The position numbers were made by a program, and so were the translations under genes. From positions 2,418,001-2,482,000 of the forward strand of contig NC_007908.1 of the NCBI RefSeq assembly GCF_000013605.1: DNA of 64,000 bases, read 5' to 3'. This DNA comes from Rhodoferax ferrireducens T118. Lineage in GTDB: Bacteria > Pseudomonadota > Gammaproteobacteria > Burkholderiales > Burkholderiaceae_C. Position 1 is the first letter of the stretch. Each line of letters starts with the position of its first letter. Positions 29,502 through 38,323 of the stretch are shown piece after piece. Below the pieces are notes generated by a model, which saw only the letters and a program-made list of their open reading frames with translations, was not told where the DNA came from and ran no database searches.

Positions 29502-30272
29502 ATGTCTTCACCCAAAGTTTTATTCGGCTTTCATGCCGTCGGGGTTCGCCTCAAAACCGCACCCCAGTCCATCATCGAGATTTATTTCGAACCGACGCGC
29601 CGTGATGCGCGCATGCGCCAGTTTCTGGACAAGGCCAATGAGGCCGGAGCGCGCTTGATCGAGGCCGATGGCATTCGTCTGGCCAAGCTCTGCGGTGGTC
29701 ACGGCCACCAGGGCGTGGCGGCGCGGGTGCACGAGCTGGCACAAGTGAAATCGCTGGATGAATTGCTGGAGCAGCTCGAAGCGGCGCAGACCGACAGACC
29801 CCCCACCGAGCGGGAAGAAGCATTGATCCTGGTGCTTGATGGTGTGACCGATCCACACAACCTAGGTGCTTGCCTGCGCGTGGCCGATGGCGCCGGTGTG
29901 CACGCCGTGATCGCTCCCAAAGACCACGCCGCTGGCATCAACGCCACAGTGGCCAAGGTCGCCAGTGGCGCGGCTGAGACCGTGCCCTACTTCATGGTGA
30001 CCAACCTGGCGCGTACCCTGAATGAACTCAAGGAACGCAATATCTGGATCATCGGCACCAGCGACGTGGCACCTAAAACCATTTACCAGGCCGACCTCAA
30101 AGGGCCGGTGGCGCTCGTGCTGGGGGCCGAGGGCGATGGCATGCGCGCGCTGACCGCCAAGACCTGTGATGAGTTGGTCAGCATCCCGATGCGCGGGGCT
30201 GTTGAAAGCCTCAATGTGTCGGTGGCCAGTGGTGTGTGTTTGTACGAGGCATTACGCCAGCGAATGGGCTGA
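29502..30272 (+). CDS. rlmB: 23S rRNA (guanosine-2'-O-)-methyltransferase RlmB
   Basis: 256-aa SPOUT methyltransferase expected to methylate G2251 of 23S rRNA. It has an N-terminal RNA-binding substrate domain (about 5-80: [24 protein letters not shown]) and a C-terminal SpoU fold with the three motifs: [30 protein letters not shown], and [19 protein letters not shown] with the trefoil-knot cofactor site. The ATG at 29502 is chosen because the family N-terminus begins here; an in-frame start at 29463 lies in the relic region. Confidence 0.95.
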   Translation: MSSPKVLFGFHAVGVRLKTAPQSIIEIYFEPTRRDARMRQFLDKANEAGARLIEADGIRLAKLCGGHGHQGVAARVHELAQVKSLDELLEQLEAAQTDRPPTEREEALILVLDGVTDPHNLGACLRVADGAGVHAVIAPKDHAAGINATVAKVASGAAETVPYFMVTNLARTLNELKERNIWIIGTSDVAPKTIYQADLKGPVALVLGAEGDGMRALTAKTCDELVSIPMRGAVESLNVSVASGVCLYEALRQRMG

Positions 30273-30316
30273 GGACAGAGATTGCTCGCTTCGCGTCACG
30301 TCGGTCTGTCTATTAC
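30270..30316 (-). repeat. Hairpin repeat, third copy (inverted)
   Basis: Inverted relative to the pair at 6368-6480. GAGGACAGAG ... TCGCTTCGCGT ... CGGTCTGTC is the reverse complement of the second unit there, with a few differences. It starts at the rlmB stop and ends just before the lipoprotein start, and could act as a 3' hairpin for rlmB. Confidence 0.7.
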
Positions 30317-30324
30317 GGAGCTTC

Positions 30325-30684
30325 ATGATTACTATTAAATTAAGAGCTGCTAGAGCAATACTGGCGGTGGCTAGCGCCTTGTTTCTTCTATCAAGCTGCA
30401 CGCAGGAGCAACAGAACAAAATTAGCCGCGACATCCAGAACTGGACTGGAACCAACGGCGTGCTGGAGGTCTATGCAGGCGACAAGGTCGTGCGCCGCTT
30501 CCTCAAGATCGACAAACTCAGCACCGCGATGGGCACCGAAGACAACAAGCCGCGTCCTTACCGCTATGGTTATGGCGTACTGGACGAAAACCTGAATTTT
30601 GTGGCAGATCCGGGCGAGAAAAAAGTCTACTTCGAAATCAGTGACTTCGGCTCGAATTACCTGTTTTTTGAAAGCCCGCGCTGA
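30325..30684 (+). CDS. Small exported lipoprotein
   Basis: 119 aa. A signal peptide (ITIKLRAARAILAVASALFL) ends in LSSC, a good lipobox, so a lipid-anchored protein of about 94 residues is expected. The mature part is polar with a possible beta-rich domain (GVLEVYAGDKVVRRFLKIDK, YRYGYGVLDENLNF). GGAG lies 6 bases before the ATG at 30325. The DNA for the signal peptide overlaps an inverted copy of the dispersed repeat. Function unknown. Confidence 0.75.
   Translation: MITIKLRAARAILAVASALFLLSSCTQEQQNKISRDIQNWTGTNGVLEVYAGDKVVRRFLKIDKLSTAMGTEDNKPRPYRYGYGVLDENLNFVADPGEKKVYFEISDFGSNYLFFESPR
30326..30400 (-). repeat. Dispersed repeat, inverted copy encoding a signal peptide
   Basis: TACTATTAAATTAAGAGCTG ... 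ACTGGCGGTGGCTAGCGCCT aligns with the reverse complement of the copy at 28641-28700 (ACTATCAATGTGATAGCTGC ... GACGGGGGCTAGCGCTT). In the + strand it is translated as the hydrophobic core of the lipoprotein signal peptide. Confidence 0.6.
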
Positions 30685-30775
30685 TCAACAAGCGTCAAAC
30701 GCGCGTGCCGGGTTCTGGGCTGGTGCTGCCAGCAATGGACGGTCAAGTTGATTTGATCCGCCCATCCTTCCTTCC

Positions 30776-31339
30776 CTATATCTTGCCGACCAGGTCCAGT
30801 GAAGGGGTCAGGGTCTTGGCGCCTTCGTGCCACTTGGCGGGGCAAACTTCACCGGGGTTGGAAGCCACGTACTGGGCCGCCTTGACCTTGCGCAGCAGTT
30901 CTGAGGCATCACGGCCGATGCCGTTGTCATGGATTTCGCACAGTTTGATCACGCCGTCGGGGTTGATCACGAAGGTGCCGCGCAGGGCCAGGCCTTCTTC
31001 CTCGATCATCACGTCAAAGTTGCGGGTGATGGCGCCGGTCGGGTCGCCAACCATCACGTAGTTCACCTTCTTGATGGCGGGGGAGGTGTCATGCCAAGCC
31101 TTGTGCGCGAAATGGGTGTCGGTGGACACGCTGTAGACCTCGACGCCCAGCTTCTGGAACGTGGCGTAATTGTCGGCCAGGTCTTCCAGTTCGGTCGGGC
31201 AGACAAAAGTAAAGTCGGCTGGGTAGAACACTACCACTGACCACTTGCCCTTGAGGCTTTCGTTGGAGACAGGCACAAACTGGCCATTGTGGAAGGCAGT
31301 GGCAGCAAAAGGTTTCACTTCGGTATTGATCAGAGACAT
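30776..31339 (-). CDS. ahpC: Alkyl hydroperoxide reductase AhpC-type peroxiredoxin
   Basis: 187-aa typical 2-Cys peroxiredoxin that reduces peroxides. The peroxidatic Cys47 is in FTFVCPTE and the resolving Cys166 in EVCPAKW, both intact. [16 protein letters not shown] and [10 protein letters not shown] are AhpC signatures of the AhpF-dependent type, yet no ahpF lies next to it, so the reductase must be elsewhere. The 220-bp upstream region is AT-rich with several ATAG/CTAT words, but no complete OxyR site could be drawn. Confidence 0.95.
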   Translation of the reverse strand: MSLINTEVKPFAATAFHNGQFVPVSNESLKGKWSVVVFYPADFTFVCPTELEDLADNYATFQKLGVEVYSVSTDTHFAHKAWHDTSPAIKKVNYVMVGDPTGAITRNFDVMIEEEGLALRGTFVINPDGVIKLCEIHDNGIGRDASELLRKVKAAQYVASNPGEVCPAKWHEGAKTLTPSLDLVGKI

Positions 31340-31560
31340 GGCGTGGTTTCCTATTAATGAATTCGGTTAATCAGAGAGCTATCAACAGCAATGCTATTGC
31401 ATCACAGCGATTTTTTGGTTAATTGATTAAATGCAAGCTATTGAAAAATACTATTTAGACTTCGTCACGGCGCACGAAAAAGACACTGGATTTTGAGCCG
31501 GGTTGATTGAACTCCGAGTTGCACGGCGTCGGTGGTCAAAGCTGATTTAGTCCGGCTTTT

Positions 31561-32424
31561 TTACAGTTTATAAAAATTCCGTATGACCTCCCACGCCGCA
31601 TCGGCATCGTCCACATAGGTGAACAGATCCAGGTCTTGCGCCGAGATCACGCCTTCTTCCACCAAGACGTTCATGTTGACCAGTCGCTTCCAGTAGTCGG
31701 TGCCAAACAAGACAATCGGCACCGGCTTGGCCTTGCGGGTCTGCACCAGGGTGATCACTTCAAACAATTCATCGAGCGTGCCAAAGCCGCCGGGGAATGC
31801 CACCAGGGCTTTGGCACGCATCATGAAATGCATCTTGCGCAAAGCAAAGTAGTGAAATTTGAAACTCAGGGTCGGCGTGATATAGGGGTTGGGGTGCTGC
31901 TCGTGCAGCAGCGCAATATTCAGGCCCACGCTTGGGGCGCCCATCTCGTGCGCGCCGCGATTGGCCGCTTCCATGATGCCGGGACCGCCCCCGGTGGCAA
32001 TAAACAAGCGCTCTTCAGGCCGTCGATGTGCGCTGTGCCCTGCCACTTGCCGGGCAAACAGTCGTGCCTGATCATAGTAATGGGCGCTTCGCACCTGCCG
32101 CTGCGCCACGATCAGCGCATTGGCGTCGCCACTGGTCTGGGCTTGTTGCAGCGAGGTTTGGGCAGCCTCGGGCGAGACCGAGCGGGCGCTGCCAAAAACC
32201 ACGACGGTGCTGTCAATGCCTTGATCGGCCTGGTCCAGATCGGGTTTGAGCATTTCGAGTTGAAAGCGGATGCCGCGTGTTTCCCGTCGCAGCAAAAACT
32301 CGGGGTCGGCAAATGCCAGACGGTAGGCATCGGCCTCCAGAGTATGGCCGAGGTCAGAGTGGTTTTGCAGTTCCGCCCAGGCATCAGCCAGGCGGCGTTC
32401 GGAAAGATTTTGATTAGTGTCCAT
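31561..32424 (-). CDS. LOG-family protein (TIGR00730-like nucleotide phosphoribohydrolase)
   Basis: 287 aa. The C-terminal 200 residues are a LOG domain with the Rossmann-type GGGPGIMEAANRGA motif and the active-site PGGFGTLDE motif of enzymes that split nucleoside monophosphates (cytokinin-activating in plants and some bacteria). An N-terminal extension of about 80 residues is typical of the long bacterial group. The ATG at 32424 is preferred to a GTG at 32457, neither with a strong Shine-Dalgarno. Biological substrate unknown; annotated elsewhere as lysine decarboxylase by old error. Confidence 0.88.
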   Translation of the reverse strand: MDTNQNLSERRLADAWAELQNHSDLGHTLEADAYRLAFADPEFLLRRETRGIRFQLEMLKPDLDQADQGIDSTVVVFGSARSVSPEAAQTSLQQAQTSGDANALIVAQRQVRSAHYYDQARLFARQVAGHSAHRRPEERLFIATGGGPGIMEAANRGAHEMGAPSVGLNIALLHEQHPNPYITPTLSFKFHYFALRKMHFMMRAKALVAFPGGFGTLDELFEVITLVQTRKAKPVPIVLFGTDYWKRLVNMNVLVEEGVISAQDLDLFTYVDDADAAWEVIRNFYKL

Positions 32425-32484
32425 GGCGGCAATTGTGTGCGAAAAACTGTGACGCACCGCGGGCTCAGGCCGGGATGACTCAAT

Positions 32485-32790
32485 TCAAGGAGATCGACCT
32501 TGCAAGGGCTGTTTGGCCAACCATTTTTGCGTCTGCTTGAAGGTTTTCCAGGCCCACCACAGGCGCCCGCCCCACACGATGGCGCGGCGCGGCCGCACGA
32601 GAACCACAAGCGCCAAGGCGCCCAGCGGCCACTGTGGGTTGCGATAAAGCCATTGCAGGCCGCTTTGTGCCTGGTCGGCCAAGGCCAGCGGTCGCTGCAA
32701 GACTTGCGCCTGATCGGCCAGGAGCAGTCGCAACTGCGCACTGCGCACCAGCAAGCGCTGTTGCCGTAAGACCAGATCATCGTTGTTCAT
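32485..32790 (-). CDS. YqjK-like protein
   Basis: 101-aa protein with an N-terminal charged/Gln-rich helix (LVLRQQRLLVRSAQLR, ADQAQVLQRPLALADQAQ) and a C-terminal amphipathic part with Trp and Arg (GGRLWWAWKTFKQTQKWLAK). Placement directly after yqjE, with a 14-bp overlap, and the overall pattern fit YqjK. Function unknown; part of a stress-linked envelope set with YqjD and YqjE. Confidence 0.7.
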   Translation of the reverse strand: MNNDDLVLRQQRLLVRSAQLRLLLADQAQVLQRPLALADQAQSGLQWLYRNPQWPLGALALVVLVRPRRAIVWGGRLWWAWKTFKQTQKWLAKQPLQGRSP

Positions 32791-33178
32791 GGGAACCTGA
32801 TGTTTGGAGCCCGTCGCGATCCCGCTGCAACTCAGCAAGGCTGGCTTCAAACATGCCATTCGGACTCTGCAGTCGGCGCCGCGCCGCGCGAATCAGCCCG
32901 GCGCCTGCGGCAAGAAAAAGCAGTGCCAACACGCCCACCGCGGCCAGGCGATAACCTTCCCCAAACAGCAGGATGATGAAGCCGCACAACAACACCACAC
33001 CAACGCCCAGCATCAGCAGGGCAGCAAGACCCCAGAGCAGACCGTCAAAGAGGCGTCGTTTCTCAAGTTCAACATCGGTGCGCAGCAGGTCCAGGCGCAC
33101 CTGGGCGATTTCAAGCACCGTGCCAAGCAGACGGCGCAATGAGGCGAATAGACCAACGTTCTTGCCCAGCTCACTCAT
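32777..33178 (-). CDS. YqjE / phage-holin-3_6 family membrane protein
   Basis: 133 aa. It has a cytoplasmic N-terminal helix (LRRLLGTVLEIAQVRLDLLR), then two transmembrane segments at about residues 45-70 and 78-98 (LLWGLAALLMLGVGVVLLCG; LAAVGVLALLFLAAGAGLI) and a charged tail. This matches the YqjE/holin-superfamily proteins found between YqjD and YqjK. The stop overlaps the next gene's start, indicating translational coupling. Confidence 0.85.
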   Translation of the reverse strand: MSELGKNVGLFASLRRLLGTVLEIAQVRLDLLRTDVELEKRRLFDGLLWGLAALLMLGVGVVLLCGFIILLFGEGYRLAAVGVLALLFLAAGAGLIRAARRRLQSPNGMFEASLAELQRDRDGLQTSGSHEQR

Positions 33179-33202
33179 GGATTTGGCTGGTTCGCTGCCG
33201 TT

Positions 33203-33514
33203 TCAACGGCGACTGATCAGCAAGCCGATCACCAACCCGACACCTGTCGCGATGCCGATAGACTTCCAGGGGTTGTCATGCACAAAATCATCAGCGACAT
33301 GACCGGCGGCTTTGGCTTTGGCGACTGCCGCTTCCTGCAAATGAACCAGGTCATCCTTGGCCTGATTCATTCGGGCTTGCACGCGGCCGCGCAGATCGGC
33401 TGCGCCTTCGCCCACCTCGTCGGCTGTCATGCGCAGCACCTCTTCGGCGTCGGCAATCACCATGCGCAAGTCGCTCATCAATTTGTCTTTTTGAATCGTC
33501 GTCATATCATTCAT
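33203..33514 (-). CDS. YqjD/ElaB family (DUF883) ribosome-associated membrane protein
   Basis: 103 aa. Heptad-rich helix (LMSDLRMVIADAEEVLRMTA ... LHLQEAAVAKAKAAGHVADD-like pattern), then HDNPWKSIGIATGVGLVIGL as the C-terminal membrane anchor and a closing SRR. This is the hallmark of YqjD/ElaB tail-anchored proteins that bind stationary-phase ribosomes to the membrane. GGAGG precedes the ATG at 33514, so an in-frame extension to 33607 is rejected. First gene of yqjD-yqjE-yqjK. Confidence 0.9.
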   Translation of the reverse strand: MNDMTTIQKDKLMSDLRMVIADAEEVLRMTADEVGEGAADLRGRVQARMNQAKDDLVHLQEAAVAKAKAAGHVADDFVHDNPWKSIGIATGVGLVIGLLISRR

Positions 33515-33644
33515 TGCAAACCTCCATTGAAATTGAAACCAAGTCTGACAATAAAGCCGATCCTGTTGCATGTCTTGATAAAAATCACATGCGTTGCTTG
33601 CGCACAATTTGGGGGGTGTGGAGTCGCACTGATATGTTTCGCCT

Positions 33645-35045
33645 ATGACGACAGTTTTTGATCCTTTGCGCTTGGGTGCTGTGGCGCTGGATGTGCTGGC
33701 CAGCGGGCGCGCCGCGCCGGACGCGATCGCCGCGCGCCAGAAAACCCGGCTGGCTCATCTGCTGGACGCCGCTGTGCGCGGTTCCCCGCTGTACCGGGAG
33801 CGGCTGCAAGGCAAGACGCCCGCCACCCTGGCTCTGAGCGCGCTGCCGGTGCTGGACCGGGCTGAGTTGATGGCGCGCTTTGACGATTGGGTGACTGACC
33901 CGCAACTCAAGGCGGCTGAGCTTCGCGCGTTCACCGCCGATGCCCAGCGTATTGGCGAGCCTTACCTGGGCAAGTACCTGGTATGGGAGAGTTCTGGCAC
34001 CCGGCATCAACCGGGTGTGTTTGTCCAGGATGCACGCGCCATGGCGGTTTACGATGCACTGGAGGCGTTGCGCCGCAGCGCGCCACGGCCGCTGCAGCGC
34101 TGGTTTGATCCCTTGTTGCTGGCGGAACGCATCGCTTTTGTGGGCGCCACCACCGGCCACTTCGCCAGTATGGTGAGCATGCAACGGCTGCGCCAACTCA
34201 ATCCGTTCATGGCGCAAAGCTTGCGTTGCTTTTCCATTTTGCAGTCAACCAGCACTTTGCTTGATGAGCTCAATGCGTTTGCGCCGACCGTCATCGCCAC
34301 CTATCCGACCGTGGCGGCCTTGCTAAGCGATGTGGCTGCGCAAGGGGCGCTGCACTTCGCCCCAAAAGAAATCTGGACCGGTGGTGAAACGCTGAGTGCC
34401 GCCGTGCGCCGACACGTGGAGCAGGGGCTCGGGTGCACGGTGCGCAACAGCTACGGTGCCTCGGAATTCATGTCGATTGGCTGGGAGTGTCAACATGGGC
34501 AGATGCATGCCAATACCGACTGGTTGATTCTGGAGCCGATTGATGCGCAGGGGCAGCCGGTGCCGCCGGGGCAGGTTTCACATTCCACCTTGTTGACCAA
34601 TCTGGCCAATTTCGTGCAACCGCTGATCCGTTATGACATGGGCGACCAGATCACGGTGCATAAAGAACACTGTGAATGCGGCTCGCCACTGCCGGTGATT
34701 GAGGTGCAGGGTCGCCGGGATGATCCATTGCTGATGGCGGGACAGGATGGTCGCCTGGTGACGCTCTTGCCGCTGGCGCTGACGACGCTGCTTGAAGACG
34801 ATGCGGGCGTGTTCGATTTTCAATTGCGCCAGCAGGATGATCACACGCTGGTGCTCAGGCTAGATCCGCATGGGGCCGATGCTGCAGCCGCGGCAGCGCG
34901 CTGCCGCAACGCCCTGGAGAAATTTGCCGTGACGCAGGGTCTGGCGCGGCTGCGCGTCAGGGCAGAACTGGGCCGACCGGTGCCCCGGGGACGCAGTGGC
35001 AAGCCGCAACGCGTCGTCGCGCAATTGAAACGCAAGCACCGCTAA
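33645..35045 (+). CDS. PaaK-like adenylate-forming enzyme
   Basis: 466 aa of the phenylacetate-CoA ligase/CapK-like branch of ANL enzymes. Seen: an ATP-loop-like WESSGTRHQPGVF near residue 113, YGASE near 275 and RYDMGDQITVH near 330, and a short C-terminal domain with RCRNALEKFAV. The usual PaaK length is about 430-440. Such enzymes activate a carboxylate with ATP, often for CoA ligation; the substrate here is unknown. It stands alone between divergent yqjD and convergent PRPP-synthetase genes. Confidence 0.8.
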   Translation: MTTVFDPLRLGAVALDVLASGRAAPDAIAARQKTRLAHLLDAAVRGSPLYRERLQGKTPATLALSALPVLDRAELMARFDDWVTDPQLKAAELRAFTADAQRIGEPYLGKYLVWESSGTRHQPGVFVQDARAMAVYDALEALRRSAPRPLQRWFDPLLLAERIAFVGATTGHFASMVSMQRLRQLNPFMAQSLRCFSILQSTSTLLDELNAFAPTVIATYPTVAALLSDVAAQGALHFAPKEIWTGGETLSAAVRRHVEQGLGCTVRNSYGASEFMSIGWECQHGQMHANTDWLILEPIDAQGQPVPPGQVSHSTLLTNLANFVQPLIRYDMGDQITVHKEHCECGSPLPVIEVQGRRDDPLLMAGQDGRLVTLLPLALTTLLEDDAGVFDFQLRQQDDHTLVLRLDPHGADAAAAAARCRNALEKFAVTQGLARLRVRAELGRPVPRGRSGKPQRVVAQLKRKHR

Positions 35046-35072
35046 TGCGGCAATAGCCCGCCACGCTGGCGC

Positions 35073-35978
35073 TCAGCGCGTCATGGTCATGGCGTCGATC
35101 CGGATCAAAGCCTCGCCAATGGGGGCGCTCATACTGACGGCGTTGCTGGCATGCTTGACGCAGTCGGTGCTCCATACCTCGCGCACACCCGCGTTCAGAA
35201 TCATCTGCCAGGCATCGCCAACAAAGAGGGCATGTGTGACCGCAACATCGACCGAGGCTGCGCCCGCAGCCAGCAGTTGCCGCGTCGCTTGGGCCAGGGT
35301 GTGGCCGGTGCTGACCACGTCGTCAAGCAGAACCACTTGACGGCCCGACACAAGGATGTCCGGCAGTGCAATGTCTACTGCCCGGTCACCACGGCGCACC
35401 TTGCGACAAACGGCGTAGTCAAATCCATGGCGTGATGCGGCCAGTGCCAGCCACTGCGCCGACTCTTCATCCGGGCCCAAGAGCAAAGCTTTCGGGCGCT
35501 GGGTAACAATCAGGTCTGACAGCAGCGGGGCGGCGCTGAGCACAACCGCATTGGCAACTGGCACAGCCTGCTGCAATGTGGCGACGCGGTGTAGGTGGGG
35601 GTCAACAGTGATCACGGCATCAAACAGGCCGGCTAAAAATCTCCCGACAATGCGCTGGCTGATGGCCTCGCCCGGTTGAAACGCCACGTCCTGTCGCATG
35701 TAGCCGAGGTAAGGGGCGACCAGCGTCAGGTGCCGGGCACCCAGGTCACGCGCGGTTTGGGCTGTCAACAGCAGCTCGACCAGTTTTTCATTCGGGTCGT
35801 TGAGCGTGCGCAGGATGACCACATGATCCGGCAGGGTCGGGGGCAGGCGCAGCTTGAGTTCACCGTCGGGAAAGCGGTGACGATCGATACGGACCAGATG
35901 GTGCCCAGCAACCTGGGCGATGCGTGCCGCGTTCTCTTGCTCATCGCCAAAGCACAGCAAAACAGGTGTTGACGACAT
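35073..35978 (-). CDS. Ribose-phosphate pyrophosphokinase paralogue
   Basis: 301-aa PRPP-synthetase-family protein. The PRPP-binding loop VVLLDDVVSTGHTL (about 220-233) and the N-terminal DGELKLRLP and YMRQDVAF blocks are present, while the chain is shorter and more diverged than housekeeping Prs (about 315 aa). It makes PRPP from ribose 5-phosphate and ATP, or acts on a related sugar phosphate. Its ATG overlaps the stop of the upstream phosphorylase gene (TGATG), so the two are translationally coupled and should act in one pathway. Confidence 0.85.
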   Translation of the reverse strand: MSSTPVLLCFGDEQENAARIAQVAGHHLVRIDRHRFPDGELKLRLPPTLPDHVVILRTLNDPNEKLVELLLTAQTARDLGARHLTLVAPYLGYMRQDVAFQPGEAISQRIVGRFLAGLFDAVITVDPHLHRVATLQQAVPVANAVVLSAAPLLSDLIVTQRPKALLLGPDEESAQWLALAASRHGFDYAVCRKVRRGDRAVDIALPDILVSGRQVVLLDDVVSTGHTLAQATRQLLAAGAASVDVAVTHALFVGDAWQMILNAGVREVWSTDCVKHASNAVSMSAPIGEALIRIDAMTMTR

Positions 35979-37546
35979 CAGAATTCCGTAAAGACATGGG
36001 GTACATCTTCGGCTCGCCCGAGGGTATAGCCGGTCGACTTGGCGCAGGCTTGGCGCGCAAAGTCGAGGTCGCTTTGAAACCCGGCGTGAACGCGGTACAA
36101 GACCTCGCCACTGGTCACCGCCTCCCCCAATTTGTGAAAAAGATCAATGCCGGCGCCGATGACTTTGGGTGCACCCGCCAAGCGGGCGATGCGCGCCACC
36201 TGCAGGTTGTCAATGCCGGTGACCACACCGGACTCGCTGGCGCAAATGTCAAAGGTCAAGGCGCCGAGTTGCGGATGGTTGTGATCAAACGGCTTAGCGC
36301 CCTGGGCGGCAATAATGGCGTTCATTTTCGCCAGTGCCCGGCCAGAATCCAGAATGTCCCGCGCAATGGCAAAACCGTCGCCACCGCGCACATCCGGGTC
36401 GAATTCAATCAGTCGGCCAGCCAGTCGCAAGGATTTTTGTCGCAGGTCGTTGGGTGCCCGGGGGTCATTCTCCAGCACCCGCATCACATCGCGCGCCTCA
36501 AGCACCGGTCCGATGCCATTGCCGATGGGTTGGCGTCCATCGGTCACGACCACGTCGAGCGACAAATGCATGCGCCCCGCCACGTACTCAAAAAGCCGGC
36601 GCAGACGTTGGGCCTCGGGCATGGAGCGTACTTTGGCGCTGGGGCCGATGGGAATATCAAGGACCAGATGGGTGGACCCCGCGGCAATCTTCTTGGACAG
36701 AATGGAGGCCACCATTTGCCCTGGCGAGTCAATCGCCAGCGGTCGCTCGACCGAAATCAGCACATCGTCGGCCGGCGACAAATGGGCGGCGCCGCCCCAG
36801 GCCAGGCAGCCCCGATGCGTGCGCACGATGTCCGCCAGCTGATCAACAGGCAGCTCCACCTTGGCCAGCACTTCCATCGTGTCGGCCGTACCGGCCGGGG
36901 AGGTGATGGCGCGCGATGATGTTTTGGGGCACAGCAGGCCGTGCGCCGCCACAATCGGCACCACCAGCATAGAGCTGCGGTTGCCGGGAATGCCACCAAT
37001 ACAGTGTTTGTCCACCACCAGGGGTTCATGCCAGTTGAGCGTTCGACCACTGGCCACCATCGCCTCGGTCAAAAAGTAGACCTCTTCGCGGTCCAGTTCA
37101 TCCCGGTTGGTGGCCACAACAAAAGCACTCAGTTCAATTTTGGAATAGTGCAGTTCGGCAATGTCGCGCACGATACCCAGAAAGTCCTCACGGCCGAGCC
37201 GTTCGCCGGCCAATTTGCGGCGCAGCGCGCCAATGGACTGCGGCGGTTCGGCCTGAGACACCGAGGCTGGCTGACCATCAATCACCGCCATCTGAGCAAA
37301 AGCGTCTTCTGACAGGCCGAGCTCATTGCAGGCGACGATATTGGGGTCATCCACCACGTTCAGGGTGGCCAGAATGTGGCGTCCGTTGGCCCGGACCTCG
37401 ACTTTGGACAGGGCCTGGAAGCCTTCAGCCCGGTATACCGCGCAGTCCCGGTGCAGGTAGGCCACGTTTTCACGGTAGGTGTCGATCGCCACCCGGCGCA
37501 GCACCAGCTTGCTGGCCAACTGCGGTTTGTCGGTGTGTTTGCGCAT
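35978..37546 (-). CDS. Archaeal-type AMP phosphorylase / thymidine phosphorylase family protein
   Basis: 522 aa, longer than bacterial DeoA (about 440), with an N-terminal extension of about 90 residues as in AMP phosphorylases. The signature [20 protein letters not shown], then [20 protein letters not shown], and [16 protein letters not shown] are intact. In archaea this enzyme converts NMP plus phosphate to base plus ribose 1,5-bisphosphate in the pentose bisphosphate route. Coupled by TGATG to a PRPP-synthetase paralogue. No ribose-1,5-bisphosphate isomerase or RuBisCO gene lies in the window. Confidence 0.85.
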   Translation of the reverse strand: MRKHTDKPQLASKLVLRRVAIDTYRENVAYLHRDCAVYRAEGFQALSKVEVRANGRHILATLNVVDDPNIVACNELGLSEDAFAQMAVIDGQPASVSQAEPPQSIGALRRKLAGERLGREDFLGIVRDIAELHYSKIELSAFVVATNRDELDREEVYFLTEAMVASGRTLNWHEPLVVDKHCIGGIPGNRSSMLVVPIVAAHGLLCPKTSSRAITSPAGTADTMEVLAKVELPVDQLADIVRTHRGCLAWGGAAHLSPADDVLISVERPLAIDSPGQMVASILSKKIAAGSTHLVLDIPIGPSAKVRSMPEAQRLRRLFEYVAGRMHLSLDVVVTDGRQPIGNGIGPVLEARDVMRVLENDPRAPNDLRQKSLRLAGRLIEFDPDVRGGDGFAIARDILDSGRALAKMNAIIAAQGAKPFDHNHPQLGALTFDICASESGVVTGIDNLQVARIARLAGAPKVIGAGIDLFHKLGEAVTSGEVLYRVHAGFQSDLDFARQACAKSTGYTLGRAEDVPHVFTEF

Positions 37547-37618
37547 AGCCGAAGCCTACATCGGTTTAATGAACTGGATCGAAAAAGTTTGCGACAGGAA
37601 GGACTGGGAATCGCCCAT

Positions 37619-37649
37619 AAAAAAAAGGCTTCCTGGAAGCCTTTTTTAT
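37619..37649. terminator. Bidirectional intrinsic terminator after efp
   Basis: AAAAAAGGCTTC / GAAGCCTTTTTT stem with a CTG loop. A and T tracts on the two sides make it work for the minus-strand efp transcript; it lies upstream of the phosphorylase promoter region. Confidence 0.85.
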
Positions 37650-37676
37650 GCGACCCGGCGTGCGGGCGGGCGTTGA

Positions 37677-38231
37677 TTAAACGCGTTTACGGTATTCGCC
37701 GGTGCGGGTGTCGATCTCGACCTTGTCACCCTGTGCCACAAAGATTGGCACACCCACGTCAAAACCCGTGGAGATTTTGGCTGGCTTGAGCACCTTGCCG
37801 GAGGTGTCGCCTTTGACAGCGGGTTCGGTCCAGGTGATTTCGCGCACCACGTTGGTGGGCATTTCAACCGAAATGGCTTTTTCGTTGTAGAACACCACTT
37901 CGAGTTCCATGCCATCTTCGAGGTAGTTGAGCGAGTCGCCCATGTTCTCGGCTTCGACTTCGTACTGGTTGTATTCGGTGTCCATGCAGATGTACATCGG
38001 CTCGGCAAAATAAGAATAGGTGCATTCTTTTTTGTCCAGAATGACCTGTTCCAGCTTGTCGTCGGCTTTGTAGACCACTTCAGTATTGAAGTTGGCAATC
38101 AGACTTTTGAGCTTCATACGAACGGTGGACGAATTGCGGCCACCGCGGCTGTATTCGGTCCGTAGCACGACCATCGGGTCTTTGCCGTACATGATGACAT
38201 TACCAACGCGAATTTCTTGAGCGGTTTTCAT
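37677..38231 (-). CDS. efp: Elongation factor P (Arg32 type)
   Basis: 184-aa EF-P that relieves ribosome stalling at polyproline. The tip of domain I reads [11 protein letters not shown] with Arg at position 32, the residue rhamnosylated by EarP, rather than the Lys34 modified by EpmA/B in E. coli. The KOW-like N-domain and two OB-type domains span the usual lengths. earP lies directly upstream on the same strand (92 bp), matching the known efp-earP pairing in beta- and some gammaproteobacteria. Confidence 0.97.
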   Translation of the reverse strand: MKTAQEIRVGNVIMYGKDPMVVLRTEYSRGGRNSSTVRMKLKSLIANFNTEVVYKADDKLEQVILDKKECTYSYFAEPMYICMDTEYNQYEVEAENMGDSLNYLEDGMELEVVFYNEKAISVEMPTNVVREITWTEPAVKGDTSGKVLKPAKISTGFDVGVPIFVAQGDKVEIDTRTGEYRKRV

Positions 38232-38323
38232 AGCGAAATGTGTGAAAGTTGGCCGCTAATGACGCGGCAAGGGCGGGATGGACGGATGAAAAACCCGGTG
38301 AAGTCCCGCAAAAGTTCGCTATT

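Noticed and set aside
31340..31445. OxyR box upstream of ahpC
   Set aside because: ATAG/CTAT words are present but the ATAG-N7-CTAT-N7-ATAG-N7-CTAT spacing is not met.
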